A stretch of DNA of 17,414 nt from CAISDH01 sp964398805. GTDB lineage: Archaea; Micrarchaeota; Micrarchaeia; Micrarchaeales; Micrarchaeaceae. The DNA lies in NCBI GenBank assembly GCA_964398805.1, contig CAYNNI010000021.1, positions 1 to 17,414 on the forward strand. The letters are read 5' to 3'. Both the position numbers and the translations under genes were made by a program. A model generated the notes under the pieces. It ran no database searches. It was not told the origin of the DNA and saw only the letters and a program-made list of their open reading frames with translations. Positions 6,454 through 12,993 of the stretch are shown here, piece by piece. Every line of letters starts with the position of its first letter. Positions within the stretch are counted from its first letter, which is position 1.

Positions 6454-7240
6454 CAAGTACGCCAGCCTGTTCTACGTGGACATGAAGAACGAGTTCACGT
6501 ACAGGGGCGACGCGGTGGTGAACTTCGTGTTCAGCATAGCGTATCCGCTGATAATGCTGTTCGTGTGGTCCGCGGTGTACGTCGCCACGAACACCTCCAG
6601 CATAGGCAACTTCACGCTGCAGAACATGATCGTGTACTTCTTCGTGCTCAGCGTTCTCGGCGAGATCGCGTATCCCGAGGTCGCATGGCTGCTCGAGAGC
6701 GACATAAGGAACAGCAATATCGCCACCTACTTTGCAAGGCCGATCTCGTACATAGCGGGCATAGTCCTGAGCAGCGTTTCCACTGACGTGTTCTTCTCGC
6801 TGCTGCCCGGAATTCCGATAGTCGCGGCGTTGCTGCTGGTCTTCCACATAAGCGTCACGCTGCAGCTCGCGGCCGTGCTTGCTGTGGAGGTGCTTGCGTG
6901 CTTCATCATCGCCACGTTGATAGGGCTCATGGTCGGCGCGATGGCGGTGTACGTTACCAGAATAGCAGGAATACAGCGCTTCGTCTACTACGTCTCCGCA
7001 TTGCTCGGCGGCGGCGTGATACCGCTGAGCCTGTTCCCCGCTCACACGGCCGCGATACTGTCGCTGCTGCCGTTCCAGTTCATCTTCTACGTTCCCGCGG
7101 CGACGCTCTCCGGCGCGCTCACCATCGGCGCCTCGATCGAGGCCCTGAAGCTTGCGCTGCTGTGGGTAGCCGCGCTGCTCGCTCTCGCATATGCTGTATG
7201 GTCGCGTGCGAAGTCGCACATAAACGCGGTCGGTGTTTGA
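6437..7240 (+). CDS. ABC-2 family permease, first subunit (COG4587-like)
   Basis: This 267-residue membrane protein has about six hydrophobic segments. It opens with a cytoplasmic amphipathic stretch (DKYASLFYVDMKNEFTYRGD), then helices beginning VVNFVFSIAYPLIMLFVW. LLESDIRNSNIATYFARPISY matches the conserved cytoplasmic loop of this permease family (xxxIRxGxIxxxLxRPxxY). The start at 6437 is set by GGTGAT at 6427-6432 inside the ATPase gene; a longer frame from 6383 would lie entirely within ATPase coding sequence. It pairs with the second permease to form the membrane channel. The substrate is not evident. Confidence 0.85.
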   Translation: MTGSIDKYASLFYVDMKNEFTYRGDAVVNFVFSIAYPLIMLFVWSAVYVATNTSSIGNFTLQNMIVYFFVLSVLGEIAYPEVAWLLESDIRNSNIATYFARPISYIAGIVLSSVSTDVFFSLLPGIPIVAALLLVFHISVTLQLAAVLAVEVLACFIIATLIGLMVGAMAVYVTRIAGIQRFVYYVSALLGGGVIPLSLFPAHTAAILSLLPFQFIFYVPAATLSGALTIGASIEALKLALLWVAALLALAYAVWSRAKSHINAVGV

Positions 7241-7241
7241 G

Positions 7242-8033
7242 ATGGTCAACGCTTTATTAAGGAACCTTGACGTGCTCGCGAGGTCGCAAATCTATGAATG
7301 GAAGTCCTTCCTTGCCTACAGGGCGCAGGCGCTGCTGGCCGTGTCGGAATCGCTGGTCAACATGGTGCTCAGCTTCGTGTTCATTTCCATTATATACGGC
7401 GTATCGCAGGGCATTGCCGGCTGGAGCTACTATCAGCTCCTCTCCCTTGTCGCGCTGATGGGTGCCGCATCGTCCGCGGTCTGGTACGTCATGCATCCGG
7501 ACAGCATAATGGACACGCTGCGCAGCGGGTTCTTTGACACCTATCTCACGAAGCCCTACGGCCCGGTGTTCTACCTGCTCGCGCGCCAGGCGAACCCGTA
7601 CAGCTTCTTCTACGGTGCGTGGTACCTGCTGCTGTTCGCATACGCAGCGTCGCACGCGCAGTTCTCGCTTTCCGCCGCGGTGCTGTTCGTCGTGCTCGTA
7701 GTGCTCGGCCTCGCTGCGCTGTGCGCAGTCGTGCTGTTCCTCGAGGTGGCATCGTACCGTCTCTTCACTCGCGCCCGCTGGCTCTCGCGGCTTCTTGACT
7801 TCGCCTCCAACGCAGGGCAGTACCCTCTCGGGATATTCGGCGGGATAGGCGTGTTCGCGCTTACCATACTGGTGCCCGTAGGCCTGGCAGCGTTCTATCC
7901 GGCAAGCGTTCTCTTCCATGGCTCCTCCGCGACCGGCGTCCTTCAGCTCGCCGCGCTCGACATCGTGATTGCTGCTGCGTTCTATGCCGCATCCCGCAGG
8001 CTCCTGAAGGGCTACACCAGCTCCATGGGCTGA
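7242..8033 (+). CDS. ABC-2 family permease, second subunit (COG3694-like)
   Basis: This 263-residue membrane protein has about six hydrophobic segments and is the likely partner of the preceding permease. The loop DSIMDTLRSGFFDTYLTKPYGPVFYLLAR is the conserved family element (G..D..L.KP). The ATG at 7242 follows the upstream stop (7238-7240) directly and has GGTG six bases before it; a GTG at 7233 is an alternative that lacks a binding site. The last helices and short basic tail (ASRRLLKGYTSSMG) agree with the family. The three ABC genes form one coupled operon ending here. Confidence 0.85.
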   Translation: MVNALLRNLDVLARSQIYEWKSFLAYRAQALLAVSESLVNMVLSFVFISIIYGVSQGIAGWSYYQLLSLVALMGAASSAVWYVMHPDSIMDTLRSGFFDTYLTKPYGPVFYLLARQANPYSFFYGAWYLLLFAYAASHAQFSLSAAVLFVVLVVLGLAALCAVVLFLEVASYRLFTRARWLSRLLDFASNAGQYPLGIFGGIGVFALTILVPVGLAAFYPASVLFHGSSATGVLQLAALDIVIAAAFYAASRRLLKGYTSSMG

Positions 8034-8072
8034 CGGAGCTGCCTCTCACGCTTGACGTAGCGCTTCGGCAAG

Positions 8073-8082
8073 GCATAAATTC
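8073..8082 (+). promoter_or_regulatory. TATA box for the nuclease-like gene
   Basis: GCATAAATTC is centred about 36 bases before the ATG at 8114. GGGGGTGAA directly precedes that ATG. Together they give this gene its own promoter, separate from the ABC operon. Confidence 0.5.
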
Positions 8083-8113
8083 TCTCGCTGACATCATACG
8101 CTGCGGGGGTGAA

Positions 8114-8662
8114 ATGAATGCACACACATCAAGGAACTTGGAACCATCTCTGCCATTGCCTACGTTTGCGAGGCGTCCAGAGGCCTCGGGCTGCGAACTT
8201 CGCGCCGCGACCGTCGTAAAGAGCCCCTACGAGCAGGCGTTCAAAGAATGCCTTCTCGAGCTCGGAGTGAAATCCTATTACGAGCCCTTCAGGCTGTGGG
8301 TAGGGTCGCGCCAGACCATCACTTACACCCCGGACTTTGTCACCGAGCTTTCGATCGACGGCAGGCGGGTCATCATCGAGCCGCACCCGATGGGCGGCGG
8401 CGCATACTACCGCATGCACCGCGACCTGCACAAGTTCAGGGGGTTCGAGTCGAAATACCGTTGCGCCTACTACCTGGTGCTCGCATCGGACTTCAGCGAG
8501 GAAACGCTGCGCCGCAACACGGGAATGCCCCTGCGCGCATTCACCGACGAGTACTGGCAGATACCCCACATAATCCCCGGCGACTCCAACGGCCACAGCC
8601 CTGCAACTGTCAAGGAGATAGCGCTCGGCCACATGGAAGTTCTGCTTAGGAAGGCAAACTAG
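8114..8662 (+). CDS. PD-(D/E)XK nuclease-like protein with altered ExK
   Basis: This 182-residue soluble protein has the layout of a PD-(D/E)XK nuclease fold. A helix with SPYEQAF (Glu40) comes first, then YYEPF (Glu57), YTPDF (Asp74), and strand VIIEPH (Glu89, His91), followed by a helix and strand (HKFRGFES... CAYYLVLASDF). In active members the last motif is usually ExK; here His stands in place of Lys, so activity is uncertain. Relatives of this layout include TnsA-like and NucS-like nucleases, but I cannot name the subfamily. It has its own TATA box and GGTGAA site. Its stop shares the bases CTAG with the stop of the convergent DUF523 gene. Confidence 0.55.
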   Translation: MNAHTSRNLEPSLPLPTFARRPEASGCELRAATVVKSPYEQAFKECLLELGVKSYYEPFRLWVGSRQTITYTPDFVTELSIDGRRVIIEPHPMGGGAYYRMHRDLHKFRGFESKYRCAYYLVLASDFSEETLRRNTGMPLRAFTDEYWQIPHIIPGDSNGHSPATVKEIALGHMEVLLRKAN

Positions 8663-9135
8663 CCCTCGTCGCTGACAACACGCACGCCGTTCCTCTTCAG
8701 CAGCGCAGCCGTAACGCCGTCGCCGTCTATGAGGCGGTGCGAGAACGTGCCGTCGTAGGTCTTGCCGCATCCGCAGGAAGGGCTCCTCGCTTTAAGGATC
8801 GCCTCCCTCGCGCCCACGACCTTCGCGATGCGCAGAACTTCCTGCGCCCCCGCGACGAACCCGCCTGTCACGTCCCTGCCATCGGGCTCAACCACCTTCG
8901 CCTTGCCGTCCAGGACGTCCGCGCCTGCACCACCGCGGATCTCCGCGTTCGGTCTGGGTACTGCCTGCCCGCCAAGTATCTCCGGGCATACGGGGAGAAG
9001 GTCTCCCTTCCTGAACTCCTCAAGGAGCTTTAAGCTCAGCTTGTTTTCTCCCTTCCACGTGCAGTTCACTCCAACAAGGCAAGCGCTTACAAGTTTCGTA
9101 CAATCATCCCAGAAGTTACGCGGCAAACTTCTCAT
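8659..9135 (-). CDS. DUF523 (YbbK-like) protein
   Basis: The protein has about 158 residues and matches DUF523, a family of unknown function rich in conserved Cys. The hallmarks are LVSACLVGVNC near the N-terminus, PVCPEILGGQAVPRPNAEI, the GRDVTGGFVAGA segment, and ILKARSPSCGCGKTYDGTFS. The conserved cysteines suggest metal or Fe-S binding; that is inference. The ATG at 9135 overlaps the end of the GTPase gene by 20 bases; TTG 9141 and TTG 9126 are alternatives. It is the last gene of the parvulin-DUF1801-GTPase operon. Confidence 0.9.
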   Translation of the reverse strand: MRSLPRNFWDDCTKLVSACLVGVNCTWKGENKLSLKLLEEFRKGDLLPVCPEILGGQAVPRPNAEIRGGAGADVLDGKAKVVEPDGRDVTGGFVAGAQEVLRIAKVVGAREAILKARSPSCGCGKTYDGTFSHRLIDGDGVTAALLKRNGVRVVSDEG

Positions 9136-10246
9136 AGACAAGCGTCACAACGTCGCCGTCCAGCAGCACGTGCTCGGCACCGACCTTCTGCGCCCTGAAC
9201 TTGGCGCTTCTTCCTGTGACGTACGCATACCTGAGCTCCTTCGCTATCTTGGAGTGCAGGCCTTTCGCAAGGTCCATTATGGTCTGCCCCCTTCTCAGCA
9301 CGAAGGGTTTCGACATGTCCGCCTCGCCATCCTTGGGTTTCAGGTATATCCTCATAATATCCAGATTCTCAAATATCCTCGTCCTGAGAGCCTCCAGATT
9401 GGTGCCCCTTGTGGCGCTTATCGGCACGACGGGCATCTTTATCCGGGGCTCCAGCTCGAGCCTCATCTGCTCCGCCTCCTGCGCGGTAATCAGGTCGGTC
9501 TTGTTCAGTGCCGCTATGCCTTTCACGTAGACTGCGCTGTCAACGAGCAGCTCTATCAGCTCGTCGACGCTGGCGTTGCTGTGGAATATTACCTTGCCGT
9601 TGTACGCGCCGATCTTGCGCATCACTGCGCGGACCTCCTCCAGGGATGGCACCTTGTGCCCGTTCGCCTCTACGGAGATGCCCCCCGACTCTTTTCGCTC
9701 TATCCTCACCACAGGCTTCTCCTTGTTCACCTTTACGTCAAGCAGCGAGAGCTCCTCAAGAAGCCTGTCTATCTGACCTGGAGCCGTGGCATCAACGATG
9801 AAGAGGAGCAGGTCCGCGACCCTTATCACGCTTGCGACCTGCGTGCCCGCGCCCTTTCCTATGTGCGCGCCCTCTATGAGTCCGGGCATATCCAGGATCT
9901 GTATGCGCGCGCCCCGGTACTCCATCATGCCCGGTATGACTCCGAGTGTGGTGAAGGCATAGCCTCTTACTTTCGACTCTGCGTTCGTAAGCCTGTTGAT
10001 TAGCGACGATTTGCCTACGCTCGGGAAGCCCACAAGCACAACAGTTGCGTCGCCGGACTTCCTTACTGCGAATATCGCGCCGGTATTGCGCTTCTTCTCC
10101 GCGAGCGCCTTCCTCAAGCGAGCCATCTTGGAGCGGAGAAGGCCAACGTACCTGTTCGTCGCCTTGTTGTCCTTAGTCTTTGCGTACTCCTCCTGCAGGT
10201 CATTGAGTTCCTTCTGCAGGACTGCTTTGTCTTTCATAACCAGCAT
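9116..10246 (-). CDS. DRG/Obg-family GTPase with TGS domain
   Basis: This cytoplasmic GTP-binding protein of 376 residues is close to the usual archaeal DRG length. It begins with a helical, charged region (1-60). G1 is GFPSVGKS (73-80), a Thr-Thr pair for G2 is at 99-100, G3 is DMPG (119-122), G4 is NKTD (248-251) and G5 is SAT (277-279). A TGS domain occupies about 298-375. DRG proteins associate with ribosomes and translation. The ATG at 10246 overlaps the DUF1801 stop (TGATG), so translation is coupled; an ATG four codons in (10234) has a better-placed AGTGAT and is an alternative. It sits third in a four-gene operon. Confidence 0.92.
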   Translation of the reverse strand: MLVMKDKAVLQKELNDLQEEYAKTKDNKATNRYVGLLRSKMARLRKALAEKKRNTGAIFAVRKSGDATVVLVGFPSVGKSSLINRLTNAESKVRGYAFTTLGVIPGMMEYRGARIQILDMPGLIEGAHIGKGAGTQVASVIRVADLLLFIVDATAPGQIDRLLEELSLLDVKVNKEKPVVRIERKESGGISVEANGHKVPSLEEVRAVMRKIGAYNGKVIFHSNASVDELIELLVDSAVYVKGIAALNKTDLITAQEAEQMRLELEPRIKMPVVPISATRGTNLEALRTRIFENLDIMRIYLKPKDGEADMSKPFVLRRGQTIMDLAKGLHSKIAKELRYAYVTGRSAKFRAQKVGAEHVLLDGDVVTLVYEKFAA

Positions 10247-10623
10247 CACTTCGCGCGCTTCGTATAGCGAGCAGCCGTTGTTTTGTTCTTCTCAATCCGC
10301 GCATTTACCAGTTTCTTTATCAGCGAGATCGGAATGCCCTCGTCAAGCGGGAAACGGATCGCTGATTTGGTTGTCGTGTATCGGGACAGCTCCCTTTTGT
10401 GCTCCTCTATGATCGGCGGGCGCAGATAGAGCCCAATGTGCGTCTTCATGAGGGCGAACCACGCCACTCTGCCTTTGTCATAGCCTGGCATGCCGTAGCT
10501 TATGCCTTCCATCGCGTTTGGCGCAGTTTCTCTTATCGCCCTCCTGACCCGGTTCAGTTTGTCCTGCAGCTTTTTCGGCGCCCTTGCGATGTACGCGTCT
10601 ACTTCTTTTGATGCCTTCCCCAT
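10246..10623 (-). CDS. DUF1801 (YdhG-like) protein
   Basis: This 125-residue protein matches DUF1801, named after YdhG/Fra-type proteins linked to iron handling in some bacteria. Family features are EVDAYIARAPKKLQDKLNRVRRAIRETAP, the GISYGMPGY turn, FALMKTHIGLYL, and SAIRFPLDEGIPISLIKKLV. The frame is open further upstream, but those residues overlap the parvulin gene in another frame, so the ATG at 10623, two bases after the parvulin stop, is taken. A role in iron delivery is not shown by the sequence. It is translated between parvulin and the GTPase. Confidence 0.88.
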   Translation of the reverse strand: MGKASKEVDAYIARAPKKLQDKLNRVRRAIRETAPNAMEGISYGMPGYDKGRVAWFALMKTHIGLYLRPPIIEEHKRELSRYTTTKSAIRFPLDEGIPISLIKKLVNARIEKNKTTAARYTKRAK

Positions 10624-10625
10624 AA

Positions 10626-10910
10626 CTATTCCAGTCTCTTTATTATGTGGTAGCCGAACTGCGTCTTCACTATTCTGGATACCTGCCCCTTCTGGAGCGC
10701 GAATGCTGCTTTCTCGAACTCGCGGACCATCATCCCCCTGCCGAATACTCCGAGGTCTCCGCCGCGCTTGCCGGAGCCATCGAGCGAGCACTCCATCGCG
10801 AGCTTTGTGAAGCTCTCGCCCTTCGCGAGCCTGTCCAGCGCCTCCCTCGCCTTGGCCTCGCTGTTCACAAGTATGTGCGCGCACCTTATCTTGTCTGCCA
10901 TGCTATCCAT
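10626..10910 (-). CDS. Parvulin-type peptidyl-prolyl isomerase
   Basis: This is a stand-alone parvulin (PpiC type) of about 92-95 residues with no signal peptide, so it is a cytoplasmic foldase catalysing cis-trans isomerisation of X-Pro bonds. Hallmarks are IRCAHILV at the start, FTKLAMECSLDGSGKRGGDLGVFGRGMMVREFEKAAF, and the ending TQFGYHIIKRLE. ATG 10910 and ATG 10901 are both possible; the latter gives MADKIRCAHIL, the usual family start, and TATA spacing allows either a leaderless or 9-base leader. First gene of the four-gene operon. Confidence 0.93.
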   Translation of the reverse strand: MDSMADKIRCAHILVNSEAKAREALDRLAKGESFTKLAMECSLDGSGKRGGDLGVFGRGMMVREFEKAAFALQKGQVSRIVKTQFGYHIIKRLE

Positions 10911-10930
10911 GACTAAACACAATTCTAAGG

Positions 10931-10940
10931 TTAATATACT
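10931..10940 (-). promoter_or_regulatory. TATA box for the parvulin operon
   Basis: Minus-strand AGTATATTAA is centred about 26 bases before ATG 10910. It would drive the parvulin-DUF1801-GTPase-DUF523 unit as an almost leaderless mRNA. Its upstream edge is inside the 22-bp palindrome at 10937-10958. Confidence 0.6.
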
Positions 10941-10958
10941 TTACATTAATGTAAAGTA
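10937..10958. promoter_or_regulatory. Perfect 22-bp palindrome overlapping TATA/BRE
   Basis: Eleven base pairs on each side of the centre (between 10947 and 10948) match without a break; the half-site reads TACTTTACATT. It covers the position of the BRE and the edge of the TATA box of the parvulin operon, where archaeal repressors commonly bind. It also lies 7 bases beyond the stop of a transposase remnant, so it could instead be a hairpin terminator or a relic of the element's end. Confidence 0.5.
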
Positions 10959-10964
10959 AACCCC

Positions 10965-11177
10965 TTAACTACACACATAAAGAGCCTTTGGAACCGTGCT
11001 TATTCCTCTGTGGAACCTCTGTTCATTGTACCAACTCCTGAACTCATTTATCTGTCCGTTTAACCATTGAGGAAACTTCTTCAGAAGGTTTGTAAACTCC
11101 TCCGCGACGTTCCTGATGGTCCTCTCAACTTTGCCTTTGTCTTGAGGGTAAAACAGGCGGGCGGGTATGCGCTGCAT
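10965..11177 (-). pseudogene. DDE (rve-type) transposase remnant, C-terminal part
   Basis: About 70 codons remain of an integrase-core transposase. FYPQDKGKVERTIRN carries the last catalytic acid (the Glu of KVER). It is followed by FLNxx-like helices (EEFTNLLKKF), and by LNGQINEFRSWYNEQRFHRG and STVPKAL, the C-terminal pattern of IS3/IS481-like enzymes. The first two catalytic Asp and the N-terminal helix-turn-helix are absent: sequence before the ATG at 11177 shows no transposase similarity and runs into the promoter of the next gene. Base composition is lower in GC than the neighbours. The element's ends are not visible apart from a possible link to the palindrome at 10937-10958. Confidence 0.75.
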
Positions 11178-11217
11178 TGATGGCTCGCTTTCCGCTGCGC
11201 GGCTTCGCGCGAGATAA

Positions 11218-11226
11218 GGTATAAAG
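11218..11226 (+). promoter_or_regulatory. TATA box for the membrane winged-helix gene
   Basis: GGTATAAAG is centred about 29 bases before the ATG at 11251, again predicting a near-leaderless mRNA. No Shine-Dalgarno sequence is seen before that ATG. Confidence 0.5.
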
Positions 11227-11250
11227 CCTTGACAAGGCATATCTGCAGGC

Positions 11251-11778
11251 ATGGAAGGCGCGATAAGCGGGAGGCGCACGCAGAGCTTAACGTTCGCAGC
11301 TATCGCTCTGGGTGTCATGCTCATCACCGCAGCGGCGATATCGGGCACCACGATGTTCATAGCATTCTACAACGGCATAACCCAGATACACACGCTGAGC
11401 GACGTAAGAGTCAATGTCGTGCGCGTGCTTTTCAGCTTCTTCGCGCCCCTCGTCGGCGGCGCGGTCCTGATAATTGCGGGCAGGACCATAATGCAGTTCA
11501 GCGCACACGTAGAGCAGCGGCGCACGGCAAGGGTAAGCACAGAAAGGGTTAGGCGAGAGAAGGAGCATGTGATAGACACGATGCTCGGCAAGGACGAGAG
11601 ATACATACTGGGCCTTGTGGGGGAGAAGGCGGACGGAGCCCTGCAATCGGACATGGTGCTGAAAAGCGGATTCTCGAAGGTAAAGACCCATAGGATTCTC
11701 AAAAAACTGGAAAACAAGGAGCTTGTCAGGAGGACGCGCTTCGGCATAACGAACAAGGTAATCGTCGTAAAGCATTAG
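11251..11778 (+). CDS. Membrane-anchored winged-helix regulator (COG2512-like)
   Basis: The protein has 175 residues. Two membrane segments (about 13-40, LTFAAIALGVMLITAAAI onward, and 56-80, VVRVLFSFFAPLVGGAVLII) are followed by a charged linker with coiled-coil character (~88-108). A C-terminal winged helix-turn-helix ends the protein (~112-175: ERYILGLVGEKADGALQSDMVLKSGFSKVKTHRILKKLENKELVRR). This is the layout of archaeal membrane-associated regulators of the COG2512 type, thought to bind DNA from the inner face of the membrane. The target and signal are unknown. It stands alone on its own promoter next to the transposase remnant. Confidence 0.75.
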   Translation: MEGAISGRRTQSLTFAAIALGVMLITAAAISGTTMFIAFYNGITQIHTLSDVRVNVVRVLFSFFAPLVGGAVLIIAGRTIMQFSAHVEQRRTARVSTERVRREKEHVIDTMLGKDERYILGLVGEKADGALQSDMVLKSGFSKVKTHRILKKLENKELVRRTRFGITNKVIVVKH

Positions 11779-11805
11779 AGCGAGGTCAAAACGGCGTCAC
11801 CTAAA

Positions 11806-11817
11806 CGTATTAATAGG
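11806..11817 (+). promoter_or_regulatory. Candidate TATA box for PRC-barrel and RNase HII genes
   Basis: CGTATTAATAGG lies about 53 bases before the ATG at 11864, giving a leader of about 25 bases that contains GAGGT (11852-11856), seven bases before the ATG. RNase HII follows 19 bases after the PRC-barrel stop and is probably co-transcribed. Confidence 0.45.
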
Positions 11818-11863
11818 TTGCTGTCTATAGTATCGCTGTTGGTAGAGACTCGAGGTAGCTAGC

Positions 11864-12115
11864 ATGGTAAAATACATCATAGCAAAGCAGCTCGTCGGTA
11901 GGCGTGTTGTGACAAGCGACGGATTCGACCTTGGAAGGTTCGTCGATGCGGAGGTGAGCGAGGTCACGGGCAAGATAACCAATCTCATAGTGGAGCCGAA
12001 CCCGGACAGCTCGATGGCGAACAAGATAAAGCAGGACGACAACCAGATAAAAGTGCCATACACCGCTCTGACGGCTGTAAACGACTTCATGGTCGTGGAC
12101 AGGAAGTTCCTCTGA
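11864..12115 (+). CDS. PRC-barrel domain protein
   Basis: The 83-residue protein is one PRC-barrel domain, a small beta-barrel found in photosynthetic reaction-centre H subunits, RimM and many short archaeal proteins. AKQLVGRRVVTSDGFDLGRFVDAEV, then TGKITNLIVEPNP and IKVPYTALTAVNDFMVVDR, trace the strands in order. Short archaeal members have been linked to RNA or division processes, but this one gives no specific clue. GAGGT seven bases before the ATG supports the start. It is followed after 19 bases by RNase HII. Confidence 0.88.
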   Translation: MVKYIIAKQLVGRRVVTSDGFDLGRFVDAEVSEVTGKITNLIVEPNPDSSMANKIKQDDNQIKVPYTALTAVNDFMVVDRKFL

Positions 12116-12134
12116 TTGTATCGCGGGTATCGCG

Positions 12135-12836
12135 ATGATACTTTGCGGCGGGGATGAGGCAGGTAGGGGCGCGGTCGTAGGCCCGCTCGTCATAAGCATC
12201 GTATCAGTCAAGAAAAGCAGCCTGCACTCTCTTTCTGAGATCGGTGTCAGGGACTCGAAGCTCCTCACCGCGAAGCGCAGGGAGGCGCTCTACGGCGCGA
12301 TAGAGGGCATAGCGCACGAGATAAAGATCGACAGGGTCATGCCAGCTGAGATAAACGACGCCATGCGCAACCGCATATCCCTCAATGAGCTTGAGGCGGT
12401 GCACTTCGCCAGGCTGTTCGACAGCATGGAAGAGGGCATAAGCACGATATACCTGGACTCGCCGGACGTGATAGCCGAGAAGTTCGGCATAAGGTTCAAC
12501 ATGTCAGCAAAGAAGCCGACGAAGGTCGCGGGAATAAAGGCAGAGCACGCCGCGCAGGACGAAAGGCCGATAAAGATAATAGCGGAACACAAGGCGGACA
12601 TAAAGTATCCTGTCGTCTCTGCGGCAAGCATAATCGCAAAGGTCGTGCGCGATAGGGAGATGAAAAGGATAGAGCGCTCGCTGCGCATGCGCATCGGCTC
12701 AGGATACCCCTCGGACCACTTCACGGTAGAGGCGATAAAGACGAACCTCAAGACAGGCGCGCTCAAAGGGCACCTGCGCGAGTACTGGTCGACCATGAGC
12801 AGGATAAAGCAGGCGCGGCTCTGGGACACGAGATAG
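12135..12836 (+). CDS. rnhB: Ribonuclease HII
   Basis: RNase HII removes RNA from RNA-DNA hybrids, including single ribonucleotides and Okazaki primers, in replication and repair. The 233-residue protein has the archaeal length. The motifs are GGDEAGRG (5-12, catalytic Asp7 and Glu8), DSKLL (40-44), IYLDSPD (Asp108), and YPVVSAASIIAKVVRD (158-173), which carries the late catalytic Asp. GSGYPSDH comes near the C-terminus. All catalytic acids are present. It lies directly after the PRC-barrel gene; the ATG at 12135 places the motif at the usual distance from the N-terminus, and no good ribosome-binding site is seen. Confidence 0.95.
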   Translation: MILCGGDEAGRGAVVGPLVISIVSVKKSSLHSLSEIGVRDSKLLTAKRREALYGAIEGIAHEIKIDRVMPAEINDAMRNRISLNELEAVHFARLFDSMEEGISTIYLDSPDVIAEKFGIRFNMSAKKPTKVAGIKAEHAAQDERPIKIIAEHKADIKYPVVSAASIIAKVVRDREMKRIERSLRMRIGSGYPSDHFTVEAIKTNLKTGALKGHLREYWSTMSRIKQARLWDTR

Positions 12837-12840
12837 CGCA

Positions 12841-12849
12841 ATACTTATT
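12841..12849 (+). promoter_or_regulatory. Candidate TATA box for the tRNA gene
   Basis: ATACTTATT is centred about 26 bases before the first base of the tRNA at 12871, the standard spacing when transcription starts at or next to the mature 5' end. Confidence 0.4.
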
Positions 12850-12870
12850 CTTTACCGTCTAATGCCTAGT

Positions 12871-12984
12871 GGATCTGTGGCGCAACTTGGATAGCGCACC
12901 TGGCTTCGGACCGGGTGGTTGCGGGTTCAAATAAATTTCTTGAAAACGTTTAATCAAGAAGTTTTGAAAATCCCGCCAGATCCG
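12871..12984 (+). tRNA. tRNA-Arg(TCG): tRNA-Arg (anticodon TCG) with a T-loop intron
   Basis: All arms can be folded by eye. The acceptor stem GGATCTG pairs with CAGATCC (7 of 7), with discriminator G (12984). The D stem is GCGC/GCGC with loop AACTTGGATA, and the anticodon stem is CCTGG/CCGGG around loop CTTCGGA (12904-12906 TCG, reading CGA). The variable loop is TGGTT. The T stem GCGGG (12921-12925) pairs with CCCGC (12972-12976), but 46 bases separate them instead of 7. Removing 12932-12970 restores the standard loop TTCAAAT and a 75-base tRNA. CCA is not encoded. The intron is annotated separately. Confidence 0.92.
12932..12970 (+). other. 39-nt tRNA intron in the T-loop (position 59/60)
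   Basis: The insert splits TTCAAA from T of the T-loop. The exon TTCA can pair with TGAA near the intron 3' end, giving a 4-bp helix flanked by AAT on the 5' side and AAT on the 3' side, as a relaxed bulge-helix-bulge for the archaeal splicing endonuclease. Inside the intron TTCTTGA and TCAAGAA form a 7-bp hairpin with a 10-base loop. Because A and T bases repeat at both junctions, the exact cut may shift by a few bases without changing the spliced product. The intron is strongly AT-rich. Confidence 0.8.
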
Positions 12985-12993
12985 TTCTTGAAA

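Noticed and set aside
11197..11210. GCGCG-GCTT-CGCGC hairpin before the membrane regulator
   Set aside because: A 5-bp GC stem in GC-rich DNA without a T-run and upstream of the predicted transcription start; no role can be argued.
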